Assembly (NCBI GenBank): GCA_036345935.2
Contig: JADWOT020000008.1
Span: forward strand, 9,070,156-9,134,155
DNA from: Taenia hydatigena
Lineage: Eukaryota > Platyhelminthes > Cestoda > Cyclophyllidea > Taeniidae
Length of the DNA stretch: 64,000 nt
Reading direction: 5' to 3'
Shown here: in pieces, positions 39,526 to 51,295 of the stretch
Layout: each line of letters starts with the position of its first letter
Numbering within the stretch: the stretch's first letter is position 1
The notes under the pieces: model-generated
Database searches by the model: none
What the model saw: only the letters and a program-made list of their open reading frames with translations
What the model was told of the DNA's origin: nothing
Program-made: the position numbers and the translations under genes

Positions 39526-40829
39526 GTAGGAGTGCTGTTTATTTGTGATGATGTTTATGCAGTTTATTTGCTCTGAAGTTAAGTTTTGTGCTACCTGTTG
39601 CCTGACGATAATCTGTTGGTTTTGAGTGATCTTACGTGTGCTTTTACGTTTTAGTCATGCTCAATCGTTAAGCGTAATGATAACTTTTTTTGATATCACT
39701 TGACATGACCTACCAAATCTAGCAATCATGAGTCGTTGGGACTCAGCCATGGTATACAACCTTGGTCGTATGCTTCTTCTGCCCTCCCGGGGTACCCCAG
39801 TTCAAAGATATTGTTATTGCCGTGTAGATAGACTGGAAGGTTTGAAGTGTGAATAGATTATCCCGCTAAGGATGCTGATGAACTCACTGAAACCGAGGAG
39901 TGTTCGTAGTTGAAACTAATTTAATGCCAATACCACTTGACTGCATTTATTTAAAGGGCTTCAACAATCTGTACGCGATGGAAATTGACCCCAGTATGGG
40001 TATTGAAGAACTCGAAGAGGACGTCTCTGGCGCTGATGAGGCTACTCATTCTGCAGATCTTCGGAGAACTTTGGCCAGTGTGTTGACTTCCATCCCTGGT
40101 ATCGACGAGTATATATCATATACGGAGGTCTTTCGTCTCGTGCGCAGCATGGACTACTCAGTAGTTGTGTTCGACACAGCTCCAACTGGGCATACGCTTC
40201 GTTTGCTTGCCTTCCCCGAACTGGTGGAAAATGGGATGAGCAAATTGGTCAGGCTAAAAAATTCTATAGCGCCTTTGCTCAGCCAGATGATGTCCTTCCT
40301 CGGTGTTGGTAGTGCTGGTGGAGGTATGCTAGCCTCAGAAGACTTTACGCAAGCCATCGAAGCTCGCCTGCCGATTGTGCGAGAAATAACTCAGCAGTTT
40401 AAGGATCCTAGCCAAACTACGTTCGTTTGTGTCTGCATAGCAGAATTCCTGAGTATGTATGAAACGGAGCGTCTCGTGCAAGTAAGGAGTTATTCTCTCT
40501 ACTTACTGTTTTAGGCTCTAGCGGAACAGGAAATTGACATCCACAATATTATTGTAAATCAACTGCTTTTTCCAAATATTGTAACAAGCGAAGGTAGTAA
40601 CCGAAGCAACTTAAAATCGGCTGAGGTGCCGACAGAATGTGGTATGTGCAAAGCCCGACATCGGATCCAAACGAAGTATCTCGAGCAGATTCTTGAACTC
40701 TATGACGATATGCACGTTATCCAACTGCCACAATTGGACGAGGAAGTAAGGGGAAAGGACAAAGTCTGCACCTTTGCCCAGTACCTTCTCCATCCCTACA
40801 CTCGACCAAGCCCATCCGGCTCTCGATGA
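39307..40829 (+). CDS. ASNA1: ATPase GET3/ASNA1 (TRC40), tail-anchored protein targeting
   Basis: Joined exons 39307-39525, 39957-40481 and 40515-40829 give 352 aa, close to the usual 340-350. All introns are phase 0 and GT-AG. The protein is the cytosolic homodimeric ATPase that carries tail-anchored membrane proteins to the ER receptor. Visible signatures are the deviant Walker [11 protein letters not shown] (residues 21-30), [12 protein letters not shown] (switch I), [10 protein letters not shown] (switch II) and the dimer zinc-binding CGMC motif. The start is the first ATG after an in-frame TGA at the upstream end. Intron 2 is only 33 bases. The gene ends 217 bases from the stop codon of IWS1 on the opposite strand, so the two 3' ends converge and may overlap in their UTRs. 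Identification is very secure. Confidence 0.95.
39957..40481 (+). CDS. ASNA1: ASNA1 exon 2
   Basis: The exon follows acceptor atttaaag, begins [12 protein letters not shown] and ends ETERLVQ at gtaagg. It carries switch II and the helical client-binding region, which includes [14 protein letters not shown]. Confidence 0.94.
40515..40829 (+). CDS. ASNA1: ASNA1 exon 3 (terminal)
   Basis: Begins [20 protein letters not shown] after a 33-base intron, contains CGMCKARH and ends SGSR plus TGA. Confidence 0.94.
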   Translation, partial: ALAEQEIDIHNIIVNQLLFPNIVTSEGSNRSNLKSAEVPTECGMCKARHRIQTKYLEQILELYDDMHVIQLPQLDEEVRGKDKVCTFAQYLLHPYTRPSPSGSR

Positions 40830-40971
40830 CAATCCACGTCCTACTTTCAATTTTATGATTAAGAAAATCGCGTACCCGATCTATTACCTTTTTTTCATCT
40901 CCCCTTTAGAAGTGAGTGGGAATTGCATTACCCCTAATTTTGCAAAGACAGTTAAATGGGATTTTAAAAGG

Positions 40972-40977
40972 TTTATT
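40972..40977 (-). promoter_or_regulatory. Candidate IWS1 polyA signal
   Basis: AATAAA on the minus strand about 70 bases after the IWS1 stop, inside the 217-base gap to ASNA1. Confidence 0.55.
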
Positions 40978-41046
40978 ATGGGCAACAGGGTAGGACAGGT
41001 TGGATATCTACAGGTGGTGGTGGCGGTGAGCGCCGTTTGGAGGAGC

Positions 41047-41386
41047 CTAGAGGGACATGTTTCTACCTTCTACGGACATGGGGACTGCACGGACGAAGCG
41101 AGTTTTCCTCCGCACGGCTGCGTTCTTCGCCAGTGCACGGATATGCTTCTCTATGCGACTAGAAGCTCCTCCGAGAGATTGTGCCTGCTGAATCCGTCGC
41201 CTTCGTATAGGATGGGGTCCGTCCCTCTCTCTGCCCTCCTCGTTGTAAACGTCGACCGCATCCCCCTCTTCAAATGCGGAAGAGTCGGCGGGTACATTCC
41301 ACTTGGGGCGTATCACGTAGTCCTTGTTCGAGGGTTGTGGAACACGAGCCCTGTTCACCCAACCCGGGTCGCCTGGCCGCAGTGGA
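41047..41386 (-). CDS. IWS1: IWS1 exon 4 (terminal)
   Basis: The exon follows acceptor acacctacag, begins [20 protein letters not shown] and ends SVEGRNMSL plus TAG, matching the conserved basic tail of IWS1. Confidence 0.93.
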
Positions 41387-43175
41387 CTGTAGGTGTAAAA
41401 AAAAGCCGATCAGGATTGCCGGGTTAGACTTCTGATGGGAATAGGCAGTTAAAATGTGACTCACGTCGGGTTGTCGGAGGATTTCTGGTTCACGTCATTG
41501 TTGTCCATTACTTTGCTACAAAACAAGTCGCAATGATAATAATAAATGTCTTCAGGGGATGCTGATTCACCTGTTGTCCACTAAGTCAGAAACAACGCCC
41601 GATTACTAGGTGGGTGATATCAGATATCGGTTGTAATTTTTAAGGATTCAGTGGTAGAGTGACATAGGTGGGTCGACACTGCCAAAAATTAAGACAGCTT
41701 CCTCCAAGGTGAATCGAGTGTCTGGCATTGCTACTTATTGGAAAAAAAGACGCCCAAACTCACTTAATATTACGACGTTTGGGAAGATGTTCAAGGTCTA
41801 ACTGCTTTCGTTCCTCTCTCGTAAGAGATCCATAATCACTGGTTAGATTAAAGATGGGTCTCGACCACTCGTCTAAAAAGGGTGTCAAAATTAAAAGCAA
41901 ATGATTGAGCGACGATAGTATTAATTAACCATCAGACTGTTAGAACACTAATACAGTAGGATCCACCTAAAATTTGATAAAGATACGGAACTTACTAATC
42001 AGGTGACCCGCGAGCATCTTATTAGCCTTTGTCTCTCGTGGATGTTTGTATAGATACATAACAGCTTTGCCGATGCCTGAATCACGTAACAAGTCCGGGT
42101 CCTGAATATGAAATTCACCAAGATGTCGCAAAAGAGTTTCTCTGATAGTAACACTGGGCAATGTATGACCGGAAACGGGAGAGAGCCACTCAGTGATAGC
42201 ACTTAGAATGCCATTGTCAATCAGAGCAGGCTTCATACCGGCTCTTATAAGCAAACTGGTAACTGCATTAAGCATGCTCAGTTTCTTGGTAGCGGGCCTA
42301 TTTTTAGAGAGTAGACGACGATCCTCATCTGCGGCACTTCTCATCCTACTGATAGTTTCGCGAATAATCTCATCACTGTCGTTGAGAAACTCTTCGTCCC
42401 TACCTAGCCGCCTTCGTCGACGCGTTTCCTCACGTCGACGACTCATAAATCGATCAAAGTCGGAAACGAACTCTTCTCCCTCGTCTTCATCATTATCGCT
42501 TGCTACCTGTTCCCGAGGCTGCTGGTGGTGCTGTTGATGGTGAACCTCGTCCTTTCTAGTGGCGACGGCGGCAACGCCAGCTGTTGATGAAACAGCCGCC
42601 TCCTTTTCAACTTCATTTTCCGCAAAGCCCTCGAAGTCTCCTTCTTCCTCAGCATCGCTTTCACCGAAGATGTCTGCGATCATGCCCTTGGCCCCTTCCT
42701 CATCTCCGTCGAAGCCTTCAAAATCAGCATCAGCCTTATCCTCTTTCTCATTCTCATCTGATTCGCTCTTTTCGTCCTCCTCCTCTTCATCCCCACTGGA
42801 AAATACCCTTTTCTTACTTTTCGAAAAGATATCGGGTAATGATCCACCATCTTTTTCAAAAGCTTCTGAACCCATCCGCCTTCTCTTTACTTCATTTGCA
42901 TTGCTTTCTGGACTGCTCAAAGATGCCTCATTATCACTATTACTTATGGCAAGTCGGGATGGAGTATACGTTGGCGTTGTCGGTGACATGAATGGTTCTA
43001 CCCTGTACTCGTTATCCGAGCCGGTAGCGTCCAGTTCACCTTCTGGAGGAGTTTTTGTATCAGTGATGGAATCAAGGGAGTGATCACCCACTTCTATTGG
43101 AGCTTTGTCTTCAGGTTCGTATGTCTTTCTAGTAGCTTCCATGGGTGAGCATGAACATCTACAAAATGGAGCCAA
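41047..43175 (-). CDS. IWS1: Transcription elongation factor IWS1 (SPN1)
   Basis: Minus-strand exons are 43175-41996, 41872-41764, 41515-41465 and 41386-41047, with GT-AG introns in matching phases. The product is 559 aa, or 548 aa if translation starts at the Met at 43142. IWS1 binds SPT6 and RNA polymerase II and links elongation to mRNA processing and export. The N-terminal half is acidic and serine-rich with two FEGF motifs and an ADIFGESD motif of the kind bound by TFIIS N-terminal domains. The TFIIS N-terminal-like domain follows: [24 protein letters not shown], then NEWSRPIF and TREER in exon 2. The C-terminus carries [20 protein letters not shown] and YVIRPKWNV. The start is uncertain: an AG lies just before the second Met, so the first 11 residues may be non-coding. 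The gene diverges from the PGRMC gene. Identification is very secure. Confidence 0.94.
41465..41515 (-). CDS. IWS1: IWS1 exon 3 (51-nt microexon)
   Basis: The exon follows acceptor ttttgtag, encodes [16 protein letters not shown] and ends at gtgagt. It is the only piece found that bridges the phases of exons 2 and 4 (1 base in, 2 bases out). The region is poorly conserved, so support comes from splice sites and phase. Confidence 0.75.
41764..41872 (-). CDS. IWS1: IWS1 exon 2
   Basis: The exon follows acceptor ctttttag, completes an Asn codon and encodes [34 protein letters not shown]. It ends in phase 2 at gtgagt. Similarity to the conserved end of the IWS1 core is obvious. Confidence 0.92.
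41996..43175 (-). CDS. IWS1: IWS1 exon 1
   Basis: Holds the acidic N-terminal region and most of the TFIIS N-like domain, ending GHLI at donor gtaagt in phase 1. The alternative start at 43142 begins [12 protein letters not shown], which looks more natural than the Cys-rich upstream extension. Confidence 0.9.
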
Positions 43176-43967
43176 ACAAATAAACCATTCCTATTCTGCA
43201 CGAATTCGAACTACCAAAAACCCTCAAGCCGTAGACCCGCCTCAGTACTTAGACTGAAATGAATGGAACCGACCCCTGAGCTGCAAAAAGGCAACCCTGA
43301 GATAACCACACAAGCAAGCCACATACAACACAAAACACCGTAAACGAAATGGACGTCAGTCCTCATAATTATCCTTGTAGGCACGGAACACACAAAGCAC
43401 GGCACAGATATAGATAACCCAGTGAGAAAGGTCAGCGCAACCCACCAGAGCGCAAAGCCCACAAATGACCAGATGAAAAGATTGTGCTGATTTATTCATT
43501 TAAACAGAACAATTAAAAACCCAAAATAGTTGCTGCCGGAAAGTGTCGAATACAAGTTTCATGAAATATGTTTCCTAAACCAAGGCATTAATGCGCCCAT
43601 CACCACCATGAAGACTCTGCAACTGTTAAACAAGACGATTTTAAAGATCAGTCCATAATTATTTAAGTTCTCTTTTCGAATGACATGACCCTTCGGTTTG
43701 GTGTTAAAGTGACGAAAATCTGTGTCTTAGATTTTAGCACGGATCAATAATATGATTAACGAATTTGTGTTATTTTTAATCTCAACATGAAATCAAGACC
43801 GCAAACAACAGGTTCACACCAAAAATTCGTTAACCTAAGTTTATTTGTAAACCAAAAAGAATCTATATGCATTTTGACAAATTATACTTCCCTGCAAAGG
43901 AGTTTGTTTAAGGCGTCGATGATGGGTTTATTCAAGGCGCTTGATATGTGTGTCGTAACTTGGTAAA
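43176..43967. promoter_or_regulatory. Shared upstream region of IWS1 and PGRMC genes
   Basis: 792 bases separate the two divergent start codons. No other gene is evident, so it should hold both promoters and 5' UTRs. I see no clear TATA box or other diagnostic element. An AG directly before the second IWS1 Met could be a cis or spliced-leader acceptor. Confidence 0.4.
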
Positions 43968-44409
43968 ATGTGGTCTTCGTTTGACCTAGGCGCGATAACG
44001 CCCGGGAGTTTTCTATTATATGTAATTGCAGTTCTCACATTCGGGTGCATTGCAGTCGGGACCGCTTGCTATGTTATCTTTTCGCTAAACAAACGTTCCG
44101 ACCCCGAGAAATTGCCAAATATGCGTAAACGAGATTTCACTATACAGGAACTTAGTCAATTTAATGGGAATGGCCCCGATGGTCGGATCTTGATCGCTGT
44201 GAATGGAAACGTTTTCGACGTTACTAATAACGGCAAAGAATTTTACGGGAAAGATGGTCCCTATGCAATTTTTGCTGGTCGTGATGCCTCAAGACCTTTG
44301 ACAATGTTTACCACCGATATTCCTCCTTGCAATGAAGAATATGATGATTTATCAGATCTTACCTCTGACCAAATGAAGAGCCTCAAGGAATGGGAGTTGC
44401 AATTTCGTG
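43968..44409 (+). CDS. PGRMC1: PGRMC exon 1
   Basis: Carries the membrane anchor and nearly the whole cytochrome b5-like domain, ending WELQFR at donor gtaagg with one leftover base. Confidence 0.92.
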
Positions 44410-45085
44410 GTAAGGCCTTCACGTGCCCGCAGACTGTAAACAGTTCATTTGGATGAACGCTTACATTTTTGCTTTGGCTTATTGCCACAATGTCATCTGT
44501 CTAATAATCTCTCTGTTTTGAGCAATGATTTAATCTGTGTTACTGCGTCAAAGGAAGATTGTGCGCATTTTTTTTCAGTTAACACTGAGATCGGATATTT
44601 GTCTATTCTAAGTCGTCTTTATATCATCTGATCACGAAGTCAAGTTAACTGAATTAGTTTCACTGCAGCTTTCAAGCTTTGGGCATTCCCGAATTTTCGT
44701 AAGGTTTAGGATTCATGATGGCGATTCTAATTACCTATGCATGAGCGATTAAGCAATGCTGTACTTTACCTGATCAAGAAATCGAGAATATTTCCTAGAG
44801 TTCTGGAAAATTTTCGGGCCTAATTATTGTTCGATTGGACGCATTATTTTTGCTAGGTCTGCGGTTTGAATTTTCCACTTTTAATTCACGTGAGTAGAAT
44901 TTTACTTTGGTGCTGTATACTTCTATCACAGTGTGTGATTATCATTCTGTGTTTCAGAACGGTATCCTCTTGTGGGGAAGCTTTTATCCCCTTCAGAACC
45001 TCATCACCTCTACGAAAGCGCTGATAACGAGGAGCCGTCTCAGGTCGATGCTCTCACTGGTTCAGCAAAACCTAAGACTGACTAG
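43968..45085 (+). CDS. PGRMC1: Membrane-associated progesterone receptor component (PGRMC-type, cytochrome b5-like)
   Basis: Exons 43968-44409 and 44958-45085 join in phase 1 into a 189-aa protein; vertebrate PGRMC1 is about 195. One membrane segment lies near residues 14-40 (SFLLYVIAVLTFGCIAVGTA). The cytochrome b5-like haem/steroid-binding domain follows: KRDFTIQELSQFNG, ILIAVNGNVFDVT, EFYGKDGPYAIFAGRDASRP and EYDDLSDLT. The Tyr residues of the haem pocket (YGKDGPY) are present. The C-terminal tail is acidic (HHLYESADNEE), as in PGRMC. Family members are ER-anchored haem proteins that modulate cytochrome P450 and steroid-related processes. Reading on past the exon 1 donor gives a short alternative tail that lacks the conserved VGKLL segment, so splicing is preferred. 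The orthologue number (1 or 2) cannot be decided. Confidence 0.93.
44958..45085 (+). CDS. PGRMC1: PGRMC exon 2 (terminal)
   Basis: The exon follows acceptor tgtgtttcag and begins ERYPLVGKLLSP, the conserved end of the domain (family form YxxVGKLL), then an acidic tail ending AKPKTD plus TAG. Confidence 0.9.
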
Positions 45086-45294
45086 AGTGATGCAATTCAT
45101 GATACATTTTGCACACACCGCTCTAGACCAGTGTCTATATTGAGCCTTCCTTTGGAGCTCCTGATAGTTGTAGGGAGCTCTGATTGCGCTTATTTTGTCT
45201 GTTTGTGCCTCTTTGTACATACAAGTCTGGTTGTTCTAAACATTTTTGTTTCAGTAACGCTGCATAATTCATTGATGTATAACCCTCCATGACC

Positions 45295-45300
45295 AATAAA
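45295..45300 (+). promoter_or_regulatory. PGRMC polyA signal
   Basis: AATAAA 210 bases after the stop codon. Confidence 0.6.
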
Positions 45301-46499
45301 TACTGAAGTCGCTAACATTTTTCATTCTTTGAGGCTAGCCAAAGCCAACTCTTCTCGTTTATAGGCGCGCTTGAAAGGTTGTGATTGGGCATAGAAGGAC
45401 GTTCTATCTGTCATCGTTGCCTTCATATTTACAGATTCGGATAATGTGGGCATTATGTTGCTAACTGTGCATTCATCTAGCATGGTTTTCCTTCTGAACA
45501 TGGTTCGTGTAATGGGCAGCCTACGGGTAGACTTTCGCACTATCTGTATGCTGCTGTGATTCTTGTAGTGCCTAATCGCCCGGCAAACTAACAGAAGCTG
45601 AGTGATGAGGTGGGGGAGATTTCGTATTATTAAGCTTAAGGACGGTGTAGTGGCCCGGGGTGAATGTTGAGTTGGGACACTTTTTGAATTCGCCTATAAT
45701 ACCATTGATGGGAATCATGTGTTACTCGGTGCTCAAGGTGCTGGCAGTGCTTTCAGTCATTTGAGGTTGTAATGGTGCTATAGACACTTGGCGACGTGCT
45801 TTTCTGATAGAAGCGTTTAGATTTTCCAGAGACCACCAAAACGTTTACACCTTTCAATGAAGGCTCATTGATACTGTAATTTCTTATGTGTAGTTGCATA
45901 AACCTGTTTACATAGCTTCTAAGTGGATCAACAAAGTACTTCAATAAGGGGAAGTAAATGACTCCTGCAAATGGGAAAGGAAATGTTTGGTCACGCCATG
46001 GGAATTAAGACCCTCCTAACGGGCTATAAATAGCTCATTGACCCAATTTTTGCGGGATTTAGATGTACTAAAATGAACACTTGACTTTTGATTTTGCGAA
46101 GTCCTTTACATGAAACTACAAGTTCAACGCAAGCTCCCAAGTATGCGGTTATTTATCTAGATGAACAAGAAATACTCGAAAATATGGAATACATTGCAGA
46201 AATTGGCAGGTACAGGTAGCATTTGTAGTTTACATAGACTAAAGAAAGGTCGCATGCTTAACGGTGGCCTTCACAGCTCTTGCCAGAAATGAACTACAAA
46301 GTGGACTTGTTTGATCTACTATGGTTGCGTCATCTTAAAGCACACTTCATAGTCCAAAATGTTTTACTGAGCGCAACGAGCGAAACGGTTAATACTACTG
46401 GTAATAGCTCGGTGCAAGCAGTACAGGATGGGGCAGACACATAGTAATGCGAAAAGAGCTGCACCCAATTTGCCACTTGCTGTGGGTCCTGGGTCCCGC

Positions 46500-46720
46500 T
46501 CCATCCTAGTCAATAACTTGCAACAATCCAACTGTTACCCTTCTTGGCTTAACGGCGAGCAACCGCCCTTACCGCATCGTTAAGTGCTTGCCGGAAATCA
46601 CATCGAACCCGAACAGCAGGTGCAGGTGCGGAATCGCGACGGCCACACAGCCTACGACACCGGATGTACACGTCTGAAGTTTGTGCACATTATGGTTGAC
46701 AGCTGTTTGGAGTGAACTGT
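46500..46720 (+). pseudogene. Possible scrap of a retrotransposon pol C-terminus
   Basis: Broken frames read RPYRIVKCLPEIT and, in another frame, EQQVQVRNRDGHT and RLKF, an order resembling the chromodomain-free tail after Gypsy integrase (PYRIVKxLP ... RNxxGK ... RLK). It is too short and broken to be sure. Confidence 0.25.
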
Positions 46721-47922
46721 GACAAGTTGTGCCGGCTGTTTAGAGTTTATTTTAGCGGACTTTTCTAGCTATCTCAAAAGTGTTCCTCCAAAGCCAAAAA
46801 TTCTTATCATTCCCTACTTATACTTGAAGAGCGGCTAACATCGGCACGATAAATACAGCATTTTGAAGTATAACCACATGGTAAGGGAAAAGGTCGCAAT
46901 CATCAAATGATCCTCGAGGGAGAGTCTCGTCGAAGCCAAGTTGATAGGTGATAAGCAGCAAATCACGTAAATTTTTAGCACATTTATTCTCCACTGTTTG
47001 ACTGCTTTATTGGCGTATTGTCGAGGATTAAAATGGGGCAATTGGGTTCGTAAATGCCAACACGCTATCGCTGTAGCAGTGTATCCGTGTGCATGGTTTG
47101 TGCTTAAGCTGCCAAATCCCTTCACAGTGCTTATTTATTTGCCAGTAACAGGCGGATCTACTGGATGAGGGTGGTGTCGTAATTCAAAATACAGAGTGTT
47201 GACGTTTAGCTCGAGTTGAGTCATTTCGGATTCCTGTAACAAATATAGCATCTCCTCTTCATGCTTAACAAATCGCTTGGTTATCACAATCGAGTTCCTA
47301 GCTAAAAGCGTCCCCGACTTGACCCTTGTGATGAGCGTCGTGCTTCTCGACCTTTGGTGTTTCAATGTGACCGCTGAGCAAGTTAACAACGCACAATTTT
47401 TGCAGAGCAACAATTTATAACTTTTCTTCATCATTTGAGACCGCTTAAATGCTGTAGAAGTAATTGCATGTTTTTAAAATTACTTATCACATCACTATAG
47501 TGAAAAGCAGCTTTGCATCAGAATCTGTCCCTTTGAAGTAGGTTGGCTAAAATTATTGCCATGAATTGTTCTCCAGCTCGTTAATTCTCCTAAGCAGATG
47601 AATATATATTAAGATAAGACAGAATAGAAGAGGACGTGCTGAAGAACATGCATTCTCACAACCAGAAGTGAAATCTGATTTTTGAGACGCGTTTCTGATT
47701 TTACCAAACTTAAAAATTTTTACTTCTGTTTTGGGTGCATAGTAAAGTGTGCAGAATGGAATCCCAGACACTACAAAACCCAGCACATTTTCATCAATCG
47801 TTGTTGTTCATCTATAACAATAAATGGAAATTTTCATTCTAAGGTCGATCACTTACTGATTTCATTAATCGTTTCTATGTGAGCTTTACAGAACGACATC
47901 AATCAGAGTTGTGGAAGTTTGA

Positions 47923-48110
47923 TGTTGCATCCTCAAGACTTTATTGAAGAAGAGGGAAGACATAATATTCGGGCACAATATCTACATAGTAGGGGTAAGG
48001 GTCATTGGCATGGGCCAGAGGCCAGTCCACCCAGCAAAGGCCAGTGACCAAGGTCCAAAATGTGACCCTCTACTAAGACCGCGAATTAAACAGACAACCA
48101 AGGTATTACA
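47923..48110 (-). mobile_element. Degenerate solo LTR of the TRIM family
   Basis: The minus strand begins TGTAATACCTTGGTTGTCTG, keeps ggtcaca, actggcctctggcccatgcca, and ends gaggatgcaaca; 188 bases, colinear with the young LTR but strongly diverged. Confidence 0.75.
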
Positions 48111-49022
48111 GCGTAAAAGCCTAAAGACTGCTGCTAAATTACGTATACACAGGCTCGCCTGAAGGGGGCGCAAGTCGACCTCTCACGCCGTCTCCACGTA
48201 GTTACCGCATTAAGTTAAATGGAAGAAGGCATGAAAAGGCGCTGCCAAGGTCCACAATATTGGAATGTAATTCCGAAGCGCGTAACATCCGCGGAGCAGC
48301 CCTATATACATTGTGTATTTCGGTGGGGTGCAATTCAGTAAATAGCTGTTAAAAAACTGAAGTTATTTTAACCTTAATAGTCGGTTTAAGTGCTACAGTC
48401 ATTATGCTCTAAATCTTAAGCTGAAATGAAGAATTGCAGCGTGAAGATGCTCAATCAGGAGTCCGTCCATTGGTGCACCGCAATTTTGCTTGACACAGTT
48501 CAGGTGGTGAGTTGGCAGGTTGGGCCAGCCCTGTGACAGGAAAGGCGCTACCGCTTCCTGGGGTGGAGACTAACGCAGATCTCTTCACAAAACTCTGGAT
48601 GTTAGTAGAGTTTCACAACAATCCATGACTTCTCCAACCGGTATTCTCGATTCATAAGTATGAAACCAGAGAAGGGAGGAAAAAACAAAGAGAATGTTAC
48701 ACTGGGCTGAAATCGCCTGCATAACGCATTATGTATCGAAAACTTACTCATTTTTTATTCTAGTTAAGGTTATTTTCACTTTCTTAAAAAAGATTTTTGT
48801 TTGAATTTATTTAACACCTGGGGCTTTTGCATTATACTTTTGTGAAAAAACTTGTCCAAATATGGAAAAGTGGACATAAAAACTCCAAGGTTTTGAATTT
48901 GAGTTAGGAGTTAATATTTCTGACGGTTTGGCATTGGCCGTTTGCTTGCATTCCCTATCAGAAATAAGCTGACAGGAGCTACTGCCGCTGTAATACTTAT
49001 ATTCTTTAAATATCCTTTGTAG

Positions 49023-49102
49023 GCCAGAGGTGGGAAATCAATGTGAACCTCGTGGCGGAGCGGCGCGGTGACTCGCAAGAGCGTGATCCATCTCCGCCCT
49101 AA
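49023..49102 (+). CDS. Possible terminal exon, unknown
   Basis: The sequence follows acceptor tatcctttgtag and reads QRWEINVNLVAERRGDSQER, then DPSPP and TAA. It is short, without homology, and lies 47 bases before another exon-like stretch. Confidence 0.18.
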
Positions 49103-49149
49103 ATTTCTGTATTTGGCCTCACTGTACAATTTTCTCCCCCATAATAAAG

Positions 49150-49245
49150 GTGTCGAAGCATGTTCCGACTTCTAATAACAAGGGCGACCAGAAGAAAGAG
49201 GAGGAACCCGTGCGTTCTCCGGTGAAGTACACGCAGTGCCAAACC
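49150..49245 (+). CDS. Exon candidate, Lys/Glu-rich peptide
   Basis: 32 codons between aataaag and gttagg read VSKHVPTSNNKGDQKKEEEP. The composition looks coding, but both splice sites are weak and no protein family is recognised. Confidence 0.2.
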
Positions 49246-49536
49246 GTTAGGCACAATTTCTTCTGTAATAGGCTGGAAGACCTTACCCCAACTTATTCAA
49301 TTTTCATGTATCAGGGGCACCAACAATATTTGTTGTATTGTTTGACAGTTGTGTGACCACTTGAGAGAGCAGGAACGATGCCATGCGATTGGATGGTTTG
49401 CAAAAGAGGGCGGAGTTGATTTAAAGACTCTTCATTGTTACATTTCCATGACAAAGCAAATCCAATAACACACACAATGGCAGTCTTTTAATGAAAAAGC
49501 CTATATTGTCTGATATTCGAACTGGTGTATACCGTA

Positions 49537-49723
49537 TGGAGCGTCTTAAGACTTTCTTGAAGACAAAAGAAGGCGCAATGCTTGGGCAGAATGCATACAT
49601 TTGGCGAACAGAGAGGAGTTGGAGCTGCTGGCCTGACTGAGAGGCCAGCCCACCCGGCAAAGGCAATATGGCCATCCCTATCACCGTAACCGGAACCAAC
49701 ACTGCAACAATCAGAGTATTACA
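49537..49723 (-). mobile_element. Degenerate solo LTR of the TRIM family
   Basis: The minus strand reads TGTAATACTCTGATTGTTGC at the start, ggatggccatattgcc and gggctggcctct in the middle and aagacgctcca at the end, colinear with the young LTR over its whole length (187 versus 185 bases). There is no second LTR nearby and no clear target duplication, as expected for an old recombined copy. Confidence 0.8.
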
Positions 49724-51277
49724 CCGCGAGGTGTCCATATCCAGTTTCAGTGATTGGTCTTGCCACAAAAAACTTTCAAAATGTTCCCAAAGAATCTCAA
49801 AGCATGCGATATTAATCAGTCAAAAATTGGCTTAGAAATCTAAATTTGGGGAGGAAAATTAGAGAAAGAGCAGTTGCTGATTCCCAAATTTTCTAAGAAA
49901 TCCGCGATATGAGGTTCGAATTAAGGTGTCAGTATTGCTGAGGCCTTTGGGGGTGGGGGTGGGGGGGAGGAAGGGGCCCTTGGCTCATGCTGGTAGCTCC
50001 AAACCCTTCTGTATGTCAATGATGCAAGTTTTTCCAAGTATCATTTTTTGTTCGTTTGCATTGAAGTCTTGGAGTGTTGCATAGGGTCAAAAGAGGAGAA
50101 AAGAACAATGCTAGTAAGAGAAACGACAGTAAAAAACAAGTCGCCAACTCGAGTGGTTGATTCCCATTAATTTGTATTATAAACACTTCTGCAATATCGG
50201 GTGCTTAGAGTCATGATGATTCCAGTAGGTTATGATGAAAATGGAGACAGGATAGGAGGTTATTTTTAGGGCCTTGAAAAGGGAAGGATTTGGCTTAGGT
50301 TAGAATCCATGCTTAGCCATAATCCACTGTGTGATTGTGTCGTAGCTCAAATAGTCATGGATCTACTTGATAGTTTATTATACGACTTGACCAAAGGCAT
50401 TCTCATTTTGGGTTGTCAGCAACATGCCTATCATTGTTTCGTGGCATAAATGGAAGATTGGCATGTGGTTGAACATACCAGCGCATACTTAGGACTATTT
50501 AATCCAAAATGGGAGCAGATATAAACAAAACGTACACGTCTTTTAAGGACTCTGCGACTTCGGGAGCCGTGACATCGGAATAGAATAAAGGAGGCGTCAT
50601 CTGATACTAGGAGAAATCCTGGTTGCTACCTACTCAAACATCAGCTTTGTTTTGAAATTTATGCTATCGTATGTGGTGGGACTGAAGTCAACTTATTAAA
50701 AGCATGTTCAAAGTCAGCATTAAAAGACAGTGGAAAACTTGTAAAATCCACTAAATTTGTGAGGTCTTCGGAAAGAGCGGAACAATACAAGGGAAATGCT
50801 ATTAGGTCGGTGCTCTTAGCCGGTTAGTGCTCTCTGGTGTGCGATTAATGGTAGACGCGCCCCACTCAGCCACCACATCAGATAATGCAGTCCCATCCCA
50901 TGCAAGATAAAATTAAGGAACTCCAAAAATCCCTAACAACCCAGGCGTGGGAGGATTTGCTTTAAGCCTCCTTAAAAAGAAAAGCCTATCTTATCTCCCT
51001 TTATCTTCTGCATAATGGTTCATTTTATTGTAGTTTTCATTAAAGCGCTCCTTGGGCAAACACTTCTCACAATTGTATTCTCATTTTACTGCCTTGTGCA
51101 GCAAAATACATTTATTACAGACGTTCAAGTCTTGTTGAATTAATGCCTACTCAAGTCAAAATAGATAGCAAATGCATAGTTTCGACGTCTATTGTTAAAT
51201 AAAAAAAGAGCGTTAAAGCTTTTCATAACTAGAGGCCCACATAAGATGATAATCTCATGACGTATTAGACGCCATCA

Positions 51278-51295
51278 AGGAGGAGGAGGAGGAGG
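51278..51295 (+). repeat. (AGG)6 trinucleotide repeat
   Basis: Six AGG units in otherwise unremarkable non-coding sequence. Confidence 0.9.

Noticed and set aside
41620..41740. Minus-strand frame reading [12 protein letters not shown] as a possible IWS1 exon
   Set aside because: No acceptor puts it in phase with the preceding exon and it ends in a stop; the 41465-41515 microexon fits both phases.
42193..43083. Ser- and His/Pro-rich open frames on the plus strand
   Set aside because: They are the complement of the acidic, serine-rich coding of IWS1; IWS1 homology settles the strand.
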